Assembly: GCF_001467525.1 (NCBI RefSeq) | Contig: NZ_LNXS01000020.1 | Coordinates: 1-36,760, forward strand | Direction of reading: 5' to 3' | From: Legionella anisa | GTDB taxonomy: Bacteria > Pseudomonadota > Gammaproteobacteria > Legionellales > Legionellaceae | DNA length: 36,760 nucleotides | Shown: positions 8,066-17,649 of the stretch, one piece after another | Position numbering within the stretch: position 1 is the stretch's first letter | Layout of the letters: every line of letters begins with the position of its first letter | Translations under genes and position numbers: made by a program | The notes under the pieces: generated by a model | Told to the model about the DNA's origin: nothing | Databases searched by the model: none | The model's input: the letters and a program-made list of their open reading frames with translations, nothing else

Positions 8066-11000
8066 ATGAAGACAAAGATACCGACACAAAAAAAAGAAAA
8101 AAATCCAAATCCTGAAGACAGCAGAGCCCTACCTTTTCAATTAATACAACATGCAGAGCCGGATCGAACTTATTATTTAAGAAGTACAGCAAAAGGAATC
8201 AGTAATTTTTTTTCGCAGCGCGTCAAAGAGCTGTATAACACCCTAGCCTGGACCTTTTCTTTGGACACTATGGATTGGAGTACGTTTAGAAAATACGTTT
8301 GGCCTGCGATCTCTTCTGGAGCTGCCTTGCTTGTTGGCAGTTATCTAACTCCCTATCTAAGCGACTACCTCATGGGGAGTCCAGAATATGATTTTGTGGT
8401 TCAATTCTTTTTTGGCGCAGCGGTATTAGGATATTGCGCTCTAAACCGGATTACGGATAAAAAACTTAGTTCCGGAGCAGCATTATCTATTGCCGTAGCC
8501 AGTGAAGTTACGGCAATCATTTATATGTACCGTTCTGTATTTAAAGGGTCTAATTTTTTACTCACTGACCAAATTCCTGATGAATACTCATTAATTGCCG
8601 GATTAGGAGCCAGTGCATTAGTTGTTCCGAGTGGAATTTCTTACCTCACGCAAAAAGCTCAAGAGTTACTGGTCCGCTTCCAATACAGTCGCGGAGCACA
8701 GCGCTCAGACACTGCGGTGATTTCCAGTGGGCTAACCCCATTATCCAATCTGTATTTTCAAATCAATCACTTTATCGCCAGTGAGCTGATGGTCAGTTCG
8801 CGTACCTTTCAATTAGGGTTGATTGCGCACAATATTCGTTATGCTGACAGAATAGTACAGAAATTTCGTAACCTTCCTGCATTATTGGCCGATTTGGCTC
8901 CATCAACCATAAAAAAAATGCGTGTACAACAAGAAAAACTGGATCATGATTACGAATACAATCATAAATTACATCAGGTTTTAAGATTTACCACGACAGG
9001 GCCATCGTTTATTCATGTTCCTCGATATCAGCTCCGTACTGGGGACTTGGTTCTTTGTGATGAAAGCATCAATTTGGATTGCGTGCCAATTTCTGGAGAG
9101 TTGGTGGCGCTACACCGAAATGGAGACCGTGATTTTACCCGAACACTGGAACAAAAAAAATTTAGCGTCAATCTTAAAGCACAAAATGGTGAAGATGTTT
9201 GGATCGAGCATCACACCAAACCCGATTTTACCTCCAATTACAAAAAAGTGGACTTATATGCAATAAGGGATGGCAAACAAGCAGGAGTATTAGTAGGAGA
9301 CAAGTTAAACATATATGGTCATGACAACATTTTTATTCAGATTAAACCGGAGAAGGAGCTTTTATTAAATAGCAATTACGAGAAAAAAGCCGTCATTAAT
9401 GAAATCATAGCCGAGCGCAAGCAAAGAAATGTTTTATATTCCATTTTAGGCTCCATTATCATGGCGGCTTTTTTACAAAGAGACATTACCTTAATACCTG
9501 CGGAAACACTCAAGCTCATGTTTACGCTTTTTCAAACATTAATTCCCTTCTCTGAAGCTTTTTTACGGGAAACTGTGAACAGTCGCTTGATGAAAAAACT
9601 GAACAGCCATTTGGAAGATCAGCCTTTTGAAACAATCGACGCGCTCCGTCTCGTGGATTTGTGTAATGCATTAGGCGGATATTATCGTGATAAATTTCCC
9701 AATGGGGTTGCCATTATTTCCGATAAAACAGGGACCCTTACTACGACTCGGATGGACGTACTTGGCCTATGGACTACTGATATGCCTCCCAAGGTACAAC
9801 ACGTACTCGAAGAAAAAAAAGGAAGTTTGCTTCTACCCGAAGAATCACAATGGCTTAAATCCTTTAAGGTATTTTGTTATGCCTTTACAAATAATAAAAA
9901 AGAATTAGAACCCGAAGAACATGCTATTTTGAAATTATTCACATCTTTATTGGATAATCAGCAGTGTTTGGAAGTTACCACTCTGGGGAACAATCACTTT
10001 AAAAAGGTAATTGCTCTCAAAGAAGCGAAACAAAAGATCGAGACGTTTCATCTGGGTTTATATCGTACCTTTGGCGGTCGTTTTACCCTGGTTCAGGATG
10101 GTGAAGAATCTTCTCTTGTCTTTTGCGGAGTGCCTAAAGCGGATGCGTTTCAAGAAACTCCTCTATTGCAAGCCTATACTACGATGCAAAGTCGTACAGA
10201 AGTCTTATCACGCGATTGGTGTATTGCACATACCAAGGTTAATGAGTTTGAGTTTGCAACTTTAAGAGAATTATTTGATAAAGATGATAAAAAGGAGATT
10301 GAGAATTTTCTTATAAAACACACCAAATTACTTAAAAACTTAGAATATTACGGGACGTTTATTATTGATAACCCGGTAAAAAAAGGAGCTGAAAAATTTA
10401 TCGCTCAATGTCGAGAAATATCAGTTCCGGTATTTGTGGCAACAGGTGATACCACGAAAGCTGCGGTAAATATTGCCAAAGTATTATGTCCGGAAAACGC
10501 AAAAAACATCATTACCATTCGTGCCGATCAGGCTGAAAGCGATGATTGTGTCGTTTTAAGTGAAGAAAATTGTCCATCTGATTCCACAGTTATATTTGCT
10601 GGTGTCAATGAAGTAATACTGAATTACTTTCAAAAACTGATGGATAGAAACAAAACAAAACGTCCTGTCATTATTTTTGCAGAAATGAGTACGGATGGAA
10701 AAGGCATCCTTGCCCGTTATCTCAAGGACCATCATTATTTTATCGTCGCTAATGGAGATGGTACGAATGATGTCATGATGATGAAAAATTCAAATGTGGT
10801 CATTGCTCATCATTCAGATGATGGTACTTTTTCTCCTGGAGTAGATACTTTATCGAATATCAGTGAAGAGCAACTGCGACGATTATTTGGTTCTCAGAAA
10901 ACTTTTTATGAACTTTTTGATATTAATCTCCCCAATAGCTTGTTTGTACAACAGTTTACTCCCCTGGCAAACTCACAAGAAAAACCCAGCATGGCTTTAG

Positions 11001-11506
11001 CACTTAAAAGCGGGAAAATGACTTTTGAGCTGGCTAAAGCAATCGGAGCAGATGTGACAGAAATGAATCAGCAACATTGGTATAGCGTTGCTTTTGACTT
11101 ATTGTGGTTATGGATTGCATTTTATGAAATTAATCAAAGCGCAGATTTACCCATGGATAATCGAAATATCAATGCTTCAAGACTGATTTCAAATACCATA
11201 GGAATTTCTTTGATCATTGCGGTCTTGCAATCCTTAGCCAATTACGCACTGTTTGGTGAGTCTACCAATTTAACCAGCATGCTGATTATGTTGAGTTTAT
11301 TACCCCTGGTTCTAAAGAGTGTTTTTTCGGGCTTTGGAATGGTGCGGGATAGTTTGTATCCTCAACCAGAACCAGAAATAACAGACGTAGAAGAGAACTC
11401 AGAAACAGGTTCTAATCGATCCATCTCAAGTTATTTGGGCGCTTTTTTTTCGCGTAAACCCGCAAAACATTTAGACAATGTATCCACTGTACCTAAATTG
11501 CAGTAA
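8066..11506 (+). CDS. divergent P-type ATPase
   Basis: The 1146-residue protein keeps the P-type ATPase core. It has a shortened A-domain loop with SGE (343-345, for the usual TGE), the phosphorylated aspartate D553 in DKTGTLT, TGD (793-795), and GDGTND (897-902), which holds the Mg2+-binding aspartates. Four hydrophobic segments precede the A domain (about 78-100, 108-130, 137-160, 174-195). Two precede the P domain (457-478, 484-503) and about three follow it (1010-1093). The M4 ion-site motif is IPFSEAF (P494) rather than PEGLP, CPC or PPALP, so the cargo cannot be predicted. There are no N-terminal metal-binding domains and no clear KGA nucleotide motif. The start follows AAGGA. It is probably an active transporter or flippase of an undescribed subgroup. 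Confidence 0.8.
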   Translation: MKTKIPTQKKEKNPNPEDSRALPFQLIQHAEPDRTYYLRSTAKGISNFFSQRVKELYNTLAWTFSLDTMDWSTFRKYVWPAISSGAALLVGSYLTPYLSDYLMGSPEYDFVVQFFFGAAVLGYCALNRITDKKLSSGAALSIAVASEVTAIIYMYRSVFKGSNFLLTDQIPDEYSLIAGLGASALVVPSGISYLTQKAQELLVRFQYSRGAQRSDTAVISSGLTPLSNLYFQINHFIASELMVSSRTFQLGLIAHNIRYADRIVQKFRNLPALLADLAPSTIKKMRVQQEKLDHDYEYNHKLHQVLRFTTTGPSFIHVPRYQLRTGDLVLCDESINLDCVPISGELVALHRNGDRDFTRTLEQKKFSVNLKAQNGEDVWIEHHTKPDFTSNYKKVDLYAIRDGKQAGVLVGDKLNIYGHDNIFIQIKPEKELLLNSNYEKKAVINEIIAERKQRNVLYSILGSIIMAAFLQRDITLIPAETLKLMFTLFQTLIPFSEAFLRETVNSRLMKKLNSHLEDQPFETIDALRLVDLCNALGGYYRDKFPNGVAIISDKTGTLTTTRMDVLGLWTTDMPPKVQHVLEEKKGSLLLPEESQWLKSFKVFCYAFTNNKKELEPEEHAILKLFTSLLDNQQCLEVTTLGNNHFKKVIALKEAKQKIETFHLGLYRTFGGRFTLVQDGEESSLVFCGVPKADAFQETPLLQAYTTMQSRTEVLSRDWCIAHTKVNEFEFATLRELFDKDDKKEIENFLIKHTKLLKNLEYYGTFIIDNPVKKGAEKFIAQCREISVPVFVATGDTTKAAVNIAKVLCPENAKNIITIRADQAESDDCVVLSEENCPSDSTVIFAGVNEVILNYFQKLMDRNKTKRPVIIFAEMSTDGKGILARYLKDHHYFIVANGDGTNDVMMMKNSNVVIAHHSDDGTFSPGVDTLSNISEEQLRRLFGSQKTFYELFDINLPNSLFVQQFTPLANSQEKPSMALALKSGKMTFELAKAIGADVTEMNQQHWYSVAFDLLWLWIAFYEINQSADLPMDNRNINASRLISNTIGISLIIAVLQSLANYALFGESTNLTSMLIMLSLLPLVLKSVFSGFGMVRDSLYPQPEPEITDVEENSETGSNRSISSYLGAFFSRKPAKHLDNVSTVPKLQ

Positions 11507-11526
11507 CTGTATTTCCTGTTTTTTTA

Positions 11527-11557
11527 GCAAGTAGGATAAAAAATTTAGCCTACTTGC
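11527..11557. terminator. hairpin between convergent genes
   Basis: GCAAGTAGG (11527-11535) pairs perfectly with CCTACTTGC (11549-11557) across an AT-rich loop. It lies between the stops of the P-type ATPase and the APH-type kinase genes. There is a T-run just before it on the plus strand but not after it, so it is not a textbook intrinsic terminator in either direction. Confidence 0.4.
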
Positions 11558-11575
11558 CTCTCTGCTCACAATAAT

Positions 11576-12592
11576 TTATTCGCAAACAAGATGTTGATAA
11601 AACTGGATGGCTCGCTCAATCGCTATAGGGAAATAGTAACGAATCCCAGGATTGGTTTTGCGTGCTTCCAGCCATGCAATCGTTACGAGTTTTCTTGCCA
11701 GCATAAAATACGGAAGTAATCGAATATCTTCTGCTAATAAGGGCATGGATTCATTGTAGCCATCCAACAAAGCATCTTTTAATTGATCAAACGACTTACG
11801 GTGATTGCCTTCGGTTACATGTTCAAATGCACACAAAGCCACAGCCAAATCATCGTTATAAAACCCAAGCCCGCAATCATCAAAGTCAATAATTGCAAAT
11901 TGTCCTTGATGCACCAAAATATTATTAGGCTGGGTATCTGTATGGATCACACCGGTTTTGTCCGGATGTTCACTTTCTAAACCTTTTAAAAGTTCATAAA
12001 CCATTCTTCTCGCTGCAGTGAGAAGCTGTTGTTCGTGAGCAGATACAGCAGAGAGTTTTTCAATATTATAAAATTTTGCTGTTTGCGCGCCAATTAAGCC
12101 ATCTGCTCGCCAGTAATCTCGGTGTTTCATCGAGAGACTGCGTCCACTCTGATGTAAAGTACCAATCAATTTTCCTAGGTTGTTGGCATACTGTTCGTTG
12201 ATACTTTTCCATTTTGTTTTACCGGGTAACCATTCAAATAAAAGACAAAATCGGTTTGAGGGTATCATCTGATGGTGTATCTCAATGAAGTATTGTTCAG
12301 AAACTGTTTTTACAGGTGCAGCTACAATCAGATCTGTGGTTGCAAGAATGTGATTTATCCACTGTGTTTCTTCCTGAATCGCAGCCTGTTGATGATGGCC
12401 CTGAGGATTAATCCTTAATGCATAACGTTTATTTTGTCTGTCTGTAATTCTGAAAATTGCGTTGGCACTGTATTTAATCAATTCAATGTTATGGGGAATA
12501 AATGGATAGTGTTTCAGCGCTTCTATGGCCAAAGCCCTCAATCTTCTGGCCTGTGCTCGATAAGAAGCGTGCTCAAAAGGTATCTTAGTCAT
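11576..12592 (-). CDS. APH-family kinase (homoserine/choline kinase-like fold)
   Basis: The 338-residue protein has the aminoglycoside phosphotransferase fold. An N-lobe with FRITDRQNKRYALRI (about residues 47-61) precedes the catalytic loop VIHTDTQPNNILV, with H217, D219 and N224. The metal-binding IIDFDDCG follows (D236). A C-terminal helical part ends in LARKLVTIAWLEARKTNP. Family members phosphorylate homoserine, choline, antibiotics or protein serines (SrkA). The substrate is not evident. The second residue of the loop is Thr rather than the common Gly (HGD). It is transcribed alone toward the ATPase gene. Confidence 0.85.
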   Translation of the reverse strand: MTKIPFEHASYRAQARRLRALAIEALKHYPFIPHNIELIKYSANAIFRITDRQNKRYALRINPQGHHQQAAIQEETQWINHILATTDLIVAAPVKTVSEQYFIEIHHQMIPSNRFCLLFEWLPGKTKWKSINEQYANNLGKLIGTLHQSGRSLSMKHRDYWRADGLIGAQTAKFYNIEKLSAVSAHEQQLLTAARRMVYELLKGLESEHPDKTGVIHTDTQPNNILVHQGQFAIIDFDDCGLGFYNDDLAVALCAFEHVTEGNHRKSFDQLKDALLDGYNESMPLLAEDIRLLPYFMLARKLVTIAWLEARKTNPGIRYYFPIAIERAIQFYQHLVCE

Positions 12593-12734
12593 GATGTTCC
12601 AACACGCTGTATTTTATAAACAGATGATATCATTCATCCTTATCTCGAGTTACATCTACTCTAACTTCGTAGTTTTCTTTTTCAGTAAAAACAACGTGAT
12701 CCTTATTAACAAAAATCCGAAGATTTGCCTCATA

Positions 12735-14324
12735 TTAAAGCCGGGGTAACGCATCCTGTAGCAGAGTAGCTATCGAGTCTAAAAGAGTCGATTCTTCGGG
12801 TAAAAAAATATCTTTTAATACTGGCGGCTGAACACAATAATAGACACTTATTTTTACTCGAGATCCATTCTTAACTCTAAATTCTTTTTCCAATTGATAA
12901 GGCAGTTTTTCTGCTTTTGGATCTGAATGAAACTCACCCCAAATGCTTTCTATTTTTGCCGCCATACACTCTGGAAATTGAAATGCAGCGGGCAATAAGT
13001 TGACTGTTTTTTTAAGCAGCTCTTCAATACTTAAGTCTCTAAGTGCTATTAAATTTGAAATCTGATAAAGACATTGCAGTTCTTTAACGCGCTCACCTAA
13101 ATCGTAGGTCAATTTTTTCCTTTCTGTTTCAACCCTCTTCCTCGAGGTAATATTTCTTATTGTTTGTATCCAAGAATTAGGAAATGAAGCAGAGTCTATA
13201 GGGGACAAACTACATTCTACCCATCCCCTCTTTCCGGTCTTAATTTCCTCAATAAATTTATCTTTTGAGAGAGGCAAATGAGAACACACTGGACATTCTT
13301 TCTGCTCTATAGACTTATTATGAAAAAGCGTGTGGGAAGATAAACCGACCAATTCTTCAGGTTTAAATTGGGCGAATGTTCCTGCAGCTTTGTTTGCTTG
13401 GTGAATGATGCCTTCTGCATTAACAATAAAAGTAGGATCTGGAATATTATCATAAGTAGTTGCGGCACGTGTCAGCATTGCAAAAGGTCGACGCAAAGTT
13501 TGTTCTACTAAAGCAACATAGATAAACCAAATTGAGAATATTTTAAATATTTGCCCCCCAACATGTTCTAAACCAAATAAACGTTTATAATCGGACAATG
13601 CCAAATCGGAAAGTATCATGGTAATCATGCTTAGGCTCATATAGAACAATAACTCTTTTGGTATCATTGCCCTCTCATACCAAAACAATATTAACGCGAT
13701 AATTAAAATTAGGATAACCCCCCACTCACAATAAAGTTTGAACCAAGTTACTCCATAATGATCAATATACGTCGTAGGGAAATGGCCTGAGAAAATAACG
13801 GTAAAAAGAATTAGGGTTATTAAAAAAAAGCCAAGATTAACTATCCAAATTCTCAACGTATGCCTGAAAAAATAAATGGAAAAAAGAAAAACCGCAGCCT
13901 GAAAAAAACGCGCAGAAATCCAAAGTTGAGTACTTAAATTCCCCCCGCCATGAGGCAATAAGCTTTTTTTATAAGCCAAAATATGAGCGATATCAATAAA
14001 TGACCACCAACCGGCAGCTAAGGAAATAAAAATCACAAATTGATTTTTTGTGAAATGGGTGGTTGTAGCTGCTACAGTCATTGCAGTTAATCCGATAACA
14101 ACCGAAAAAAATTCAGTAAGCGTGTGAAAAACAACAATGTTGGTTTGATGCTCGGCTAAAATACAGATTAAGGAGAGAAATAAAGGAACGCCATAAACTC
14201 GCCAAAGCGGTGCGCGAACCGAGACATTCGCAGAATAGGATCCTCTATCGACACGCATACATGTCCTCCCCATTACGCTTCGGTTCATCTTTATATAATC
14301 TTGAATGGAATTGACCAATCTCAT
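12735..14324 (-). CDS. MASE3-PAS-GAF-like membrane sensor without output domain
   Basis: This 529-residue protein starts with a seven- to eight-helix membrane region (about residues 40-285) of MASE3 type. Its loop FIDIAHILAYKKSLLPHGGGNLSTQLWISARFFQ is characteristic, as is the ending ALVEQTLRRPFAML. A PAS domain follows (about 290-400: YDNIPDPTFIVNAEGIIHQANKAAG), containing a CPVCSH pair of cysteines that may bind a ligand. A linker helix then leads into a GAF-like domain (about 415-529) that ends in ESTLLDSIATLLQDAL. Family relatives continue into histidine kinase or GGDEF domains, but this one stops. The same frame stays open for about 33 codons past the TAA without resembling an output domain. 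Confidence 0.75.
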   Translation of the reverse strand: MRLVNSIQDYIKMNRSVMGRTCMRVDRGSYSANVSVRAPLWRVYGVPLFLSLICILAEHQTNIVVFHTLTEFFSVVIGLTAMTVAATTTHFTKNQFVIFISLAAGWWSFIDIAHILAYKKSLLPHGGGNLSTQLWISARFFQAAVFLFSIYFFRHTLRIWIVNLGFFLITLILFTVIFSGHFPTTYIDHYGVTWFKLYCEWGVILILIIALILFWYERAMIPKELLFYMSLSMITMILSDLALSDYKRLFGLEHVGGQIFKIFSIWFIYVALVEQTLRRPFAMLTRAATTYDNIPDPTFIVNAEGIIHQANKAAGTFAQFKPEELVGLSSHTLFHNKSIEQKECPVCSHLPLSKDKFIEEIKTGKRGWVECSLSPIDSASFPNSWIQTIRNITSRKRVETERKKLTYDLGERVKELQCLYQISNLIALRDLSIEELLKKTVNLLPAAFQFPECMAAKIESIWGEFHSDPKAEKLPYQLEKEFRVKNGSRVKISVYYCVQPPVLKDIFLPEESTLLDSIATLLQDALPRL

Positions 14325-14599
14325 AAAAAATTTACTTCCTAATTATAGTTGAATTAAACAATCAGGATAGGGTTCTTGTAGCATCCTGATAGAGTCCAAA
14401 CAAAATTGGATATTGCGTTGATTAAGAATCTCTATTTTTTGCAGCGCACATTATATATATAAAGAGATGTAAATCCCACAAATAATTCATTTTTACCCCA
14501 AAATGATCAAATAAATATCATTCCGAGCCCAATTTCATATTCCCTTAATTATTAATTGTTAAAATTGCCTAAATTTTAGTAATGACAATGAGGCTTTAA

Positions 14600-15685
14600 A
14601 TGCAACAAAAATACCAATCTACAACAATGGGAAAGAAAGAGCGGAACACCAGACAAATCAGCGAACCACACGCATCCCTCCCACCAGAAAAAGCAGTCCT
14701 GGAAGTTATGAAATTGATCTTGGATGGTTATACAGAAATTGAAGCAACGGCCTTGGTAGGAATGGAAACAACACCAATCACCAAAAAAAGCATGCTGAAT
14801 GAACCCATTTATTATGCTTCTAAAGAAGAAATACAGATTTTAAAAGAGCAAAGAGATCAAAGAAGGCGCACATCAATCGCTCCAGTAAGGCCATCAACAC
14901 CCAATAACCATACTACGCAACGAAGTATTACAGAACCTGTATCTGCAGAAAGTGAGCAGGAAGTGCCAAGAACACCAGGAATAACCAATGAAAAAACATC
15001 AGTTCCTACAAAAAAAGAACGTAAAAAGAAAGTTACATGGAATGATGGAAAAACTGAAGGTCAGATAGAAGAAGGTTATGTTGCATCAGAAGATGCAAAT
15101 TCTCTTAAAAAAGCAAAAATGGATGAACAGTTCGAACAATTAATCAGTGAAGGTTATACAAAAATAGAAGCAGCAGCTCTAACAGGAAAATCACTCTTAA
15201 AAGAAAAAGGAAAAAAAACTGAATCTTTCTGGAATGAGCCAATTTTTTATGCTTCTCAAGAAGAGATAGAACAACGTAAGTGTTTAAGAGATAAATTATT
15301 TTCCAAAGTAAAACCGTCAACATCAAACAGTAAAGCGGACCAATTAATACAAAAAATCTTATCTGAAGAAAAAACAGTAACGCCAACTACGATGACGCTA
15401 CCAAGAGAGAGTACACAACCTGCATCTTTGGAACGTGAAAAACACGTGTTAAGTACATCACCCACACTATTCAAAGAAAAACCATCACTAACTACAGAAC
15501 CTTTATCTTCAGAAGATGGAAATAAGGAAGTTTCGGAAACCTTAGAAAGAAGTACTGAACAATCAGTATCTTCAGTAAAGCCAGAAAAAGAAGACAATCG
15601 ATACAGCTTCTTCAATTCAACAACTTTGGGAATAGTTACTGTAGCAGTAGTTGCAACAATAGGACTCGTTGCATCACGAAAATAG
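14600..15685 (+). CDS. tail-anchored protein with two internal repeats, effector candidate
   Basis: This 361-residue protein is not recognised. Two copies of a roughly 50-residue module are visible at about 37-86 and 178-231. Both have L-I-x-x-GYT-x-IEA-x-AL-x-G followed by NEPI-[YF]-YAS-x-EEI. The linkers are rich in Ser, Thr, Pro, Glu and Lys and look disordered. The only hydrophobic stretch is at the very end (about 342-358, TLGIVTVAVVATIGLV), followed by ASRK. This is a C-tail anchor layout. A Gly-Tyr module plus tail anchor suits a protein inserted into host membranes, so Dot/Icm delivery is plausible but unproven. GAGG precedes the ATG. Confidence 0.7.
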   Translation: MQQKYQSTTMGKKERNTRQISEPHASLPPEKAVLEVMKLILDGYTEIEATALVGMETTPITKKSMLNEPIYYASKEEIQILKEQRDQRRRTSIAPVRPSTPNNHTTQRSITEPVSAESEQEVPRTPGITNEKTSVPTKKERKKKVTWNDGKTEGQIEEGYVASEDANSLKKAKMDEQFEQLISEGYTKIEAAALTGKSLLKEKGKKTESFWNEPIFYASQEEIEQRKCLRDKLFSKVKPSTSNSKADQLIQKILSEEKTVTPTTMTLPRESTQPASLEREKHVLSTSPTLFKEKPSLTTEPLSSEDGNKEVSETLERSTEQSVSSVKPEKEDNRYSFFNSTTLGIVTVAVVATIGLVASRK

Positions 15686-15699
15686 AAAAGACGTGCACT

Positions 15700-15790
15700 G
15701 TCATCCCTGCGTAGGCACACTACTGTCCGGTAAAAATTGACATGCTACCTGGTTAAATTTTATGAGGATCTCTCAGGGACAAGCCGCGGG
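15700..15790. repeat. inverted-repeat element, right half (copy 2)
   Basis: This contains the right arm of the element at 4909-5056: CTGGTTAAATTTTATGAGGA leading to TCTCTCAGGGACAAGCCGCGGG. Ahead of it are the centre motifs GTCATCCCTGCG and CACACTACTGTCCGGTAAAA. No left arm is present. The centre motif is shared with the copy at 36343-36442, which has only the left arm. It starts 15 bases after the preceding stop codon. Confidence 0.75.
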
Positions 15791-15858
15791 TCGGGAGTGC
15801 TGGAGTGGTTTTTCAGTGATGTGGAGAAGATTCAGGAGACCCCAGGCGATTCCATTGA

Positions 15859-16104
15859 CTACGTATTAAAATAACCCTTTTTTAAGTCCGCTTCAAAATC
15901 GTCTGGCCAATCAGTCCGGTATAAGCCATATCGTTTTTTTATGGAATTCTTTTCAATTGTTATCCACACTTGCGTACTTACTATTTGGTGGGGATCATAA
16001 CTTGAGCCATTCTTTATCGTTATTTTAAATTCATGAGCAGAGAATCCATTTCTCAATAAAATATTTTGAAAATCGTTATGTATGACATCCTCTCCATTAT
16101 GCAT
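15859..16104 (-). CDS. small hypothetical protein
   Basis: The 81-residue product is unrecognised. It looks like a small mixed alpha/beta domain (FQNILLRNGFSAHEFKITIKNG, then QVWITIEKNSIKKRYGLYRTDWPDDFEADLKKGYF). An AAGGA ribosome-binding site lies 8 bases before the ATG, which favours a real gene. It has no signal peptide or membrane segment. Confidence 0.55.
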   Translation of the reverse strand: MHNGEDVIHNDFQNILLRNGFSAHEFKITIKNGSSYDPHQIVSTQVWITIEKNSIKKRYGLYRTDWPDDFEADLKKGYFNT

Positions 16105-16212
16105 TTGTTTATTCCTTAAACTGATACCTCACTTAATTATAGCAGTTGGAGCCATGAGAATTTCTCTTATTTTTTAGATATATACACTTCTTAATTCAAA
16201 ATTTCCCACGAG

Positions 16213-16689
16213 CTACTGTTCATTAAATGAAGTGATCCAAAATTTTTGCGACGAGTTTGTATTTTGGGGAACAGGAGTGACGACGATTGTTTGGACAAGT
16301 GGGGGATCAAATGGTCCAGAAGCTGTAGCCCACTGATAGGTTATTTTAAATTTCCAGGAGTTTTTGCTTTGTGCCGTTTTTTTAATTTCATAAGCAGTAA
16401 TCCACGGACTGGAAACTCCAGAAACCCAAGCAGGCCAACTGTCTTTATATTTGTTTTTGAGTTGATCCGAAAACAACATAAATTGGACTGCACCATTTCG
16501 CTCTTTATTGGCTTTTGCAAATAAGGTTGCAACTTCATCCAGCTTTTGCGGAGCCAGCGCCTTCTCCAACATGAAAATTCGTGCAGCATCTGATTCAGCT
16601 TGCGCAACATGTTCAGTCATACAATGTGCCGTAACGGAAACCAAAATCATCAAACCGCTGAGTATGAGGTACACTTTTGACGTTTTCAT
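16213..16689 (-). CDS. exported hypothetical protein
   Basis: The 158-residue protein begins with a signal peptide (MKTSKVYLILSGLMILVSVTAHC), then has a helical stretch and a C-terminal beta region (WKFKITYQWATASGPFDPPLVQTIVV). A cysteine lies at the end of the hydrophobic core, but TAHC is a poor lipobox, so periplasmic location is more likely than lipoprotein. No family is recognised. It lies 68 bases downstream of the LysR gene on the same strand and could be read from the same transcript. Confidence 0.65.
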   Translation of the reverse strand: MKTSKVYLILSGLMILVSVTAHCMTEHVAQAESDAARIFMLEKALAPQKLDEVATLFAKANKERNGAVQFMLFSDQLKNKYKDSWPAWVSGVSSPWITAYEIKKTAQSKNSWKFKITYQWATASGPFDPPLVQTIVVTPVPQNTNSSQKFWITSFNEQ

Positions 16690-16756
16690 ATTTTTCTCTT
16701 TATTAATGAATAGTTATATGTTTCATTTTATATGCCAATTTGACACATGATCTGCT

Positions 16757-17629
16757 CTACTTGTTGTACGCATATTTTTTAAAGAGATCAATTAAAAGTT
16801 GTGCCGACGGTCCTACTTCTTGAGGTTGGTGATGCACTAAATAGACCGGATAGGTTCTTATGTTATTTTCTTCCATGTTGACTGGGAGAATGGGTAAATT
16901 TCGCGCTTCAACAATTTGCTGCGGTAACCAGGCAAAACCAATCCCATGCACGACACATTGAATTTTCATTTCTAAAGTGCTTACTTTCCAATGAAATTCA
17001 GAGCCTAACCAACCTTCATTGCGTTTTTTATTGAGTCCAGAATCCTGAGCAATGAGATAACGCTCATCATGAAGATCTTCGAGGGTAACCTGTTTTTGAT
17101 GTAAAGGGCTGTCTTTGTGCGCATAAGGAAGAAAATGAACATCCATTAACTTATTCCCTGTATAGCCTTCGGGAATTTTTGAAATAAGAGCCAACTCGGC
17201 ATCACCATTAATTAATTGATCACTTGGCCCCGATAATAACCCTTGATTGATAATCAGTTTGGTATGTTTATTCTTTTGGCCAAATTCTTGCAGCACGACC
17301 ATCAATAGCGGAGATGGAAAGAGCTCATCGATAGCAAGTCGCAATGATTTTTCATGGTTTGATTTTAAATTAAGTGCTGCATTTTCTAGATTTTTTGCCG
17401 CCCGGGTAACTTGCCGTGAGCGCTTTAGCAATTCTACACCTTGTTCGGTCAGCACCGCTCTACGCCCTTCAAGTTGCAGTAATTGCAAACCTAACATATC
17501 CTGAAGTTTTGTTATCGTATAACTGATATTCGATTGGCTTTTATGCAGTTTTATCGCTGCTTTAGCAAAGCTTCCTTCATCAATTACCGTTTGTAAGACG
17601 CGCCATTGTTCAAGAGTAACTTTAGTCAT
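16757..17629 (-). CDS. LysR family transcriptional regulator
   Basis: The 290-residue protein has the LysR layout. The N-terminal winged helix-turn-helix is ITLEQW-like with SFAKAAIKLHKSQSNISYTITKLQDMLGLQLL (about residues 17-50). A linker helix is followed by a two-subdomain effector-binding region (SLRLAIDELFPSPLL through to the C-terminus). The ligand is unknown. It is divergent from the SnoaL-like gene with 113 bases between starts, the classic arrangement in which the regulator controls its neighbour. Confidence 0.92.
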   Translation of the reverse strand: MTKVTLEQWRVLQTVIDEGSFAKAAIKLHKSQSNISYTITKLQDMLGLQLLQLEGRRAVLTEQGVELLKRSRQVTRAAKNLENAALNLKSNHEKSLRLAIDELFPSPLLMVVLQEFGQKNKHTKLIINQGLLSGPSDQLINGDAELALISKIPEGYTGNKLMDVHFLPYAHKDSPLHQKQVTLEDLHDERYLIAQDSGLNKKRNEGWLGSEFHWKVSTLEMKIQCVVHGIGFAWLPQQIVEARNLPILPVNMEENNIRTYPVYLVHHQPQEVGPSAQLLIDLFKKYAYNK

Positions 17630-17649
17630 TATTTCCCCAACCTAAATAC

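Noticed and set aside
9015..10265. Short plus-strand ORFs inside the P-type ATPase gene
   Set aside because: They are out-of-frame shadows of a continuous 1146-codon gene with all family motifs in one frame.
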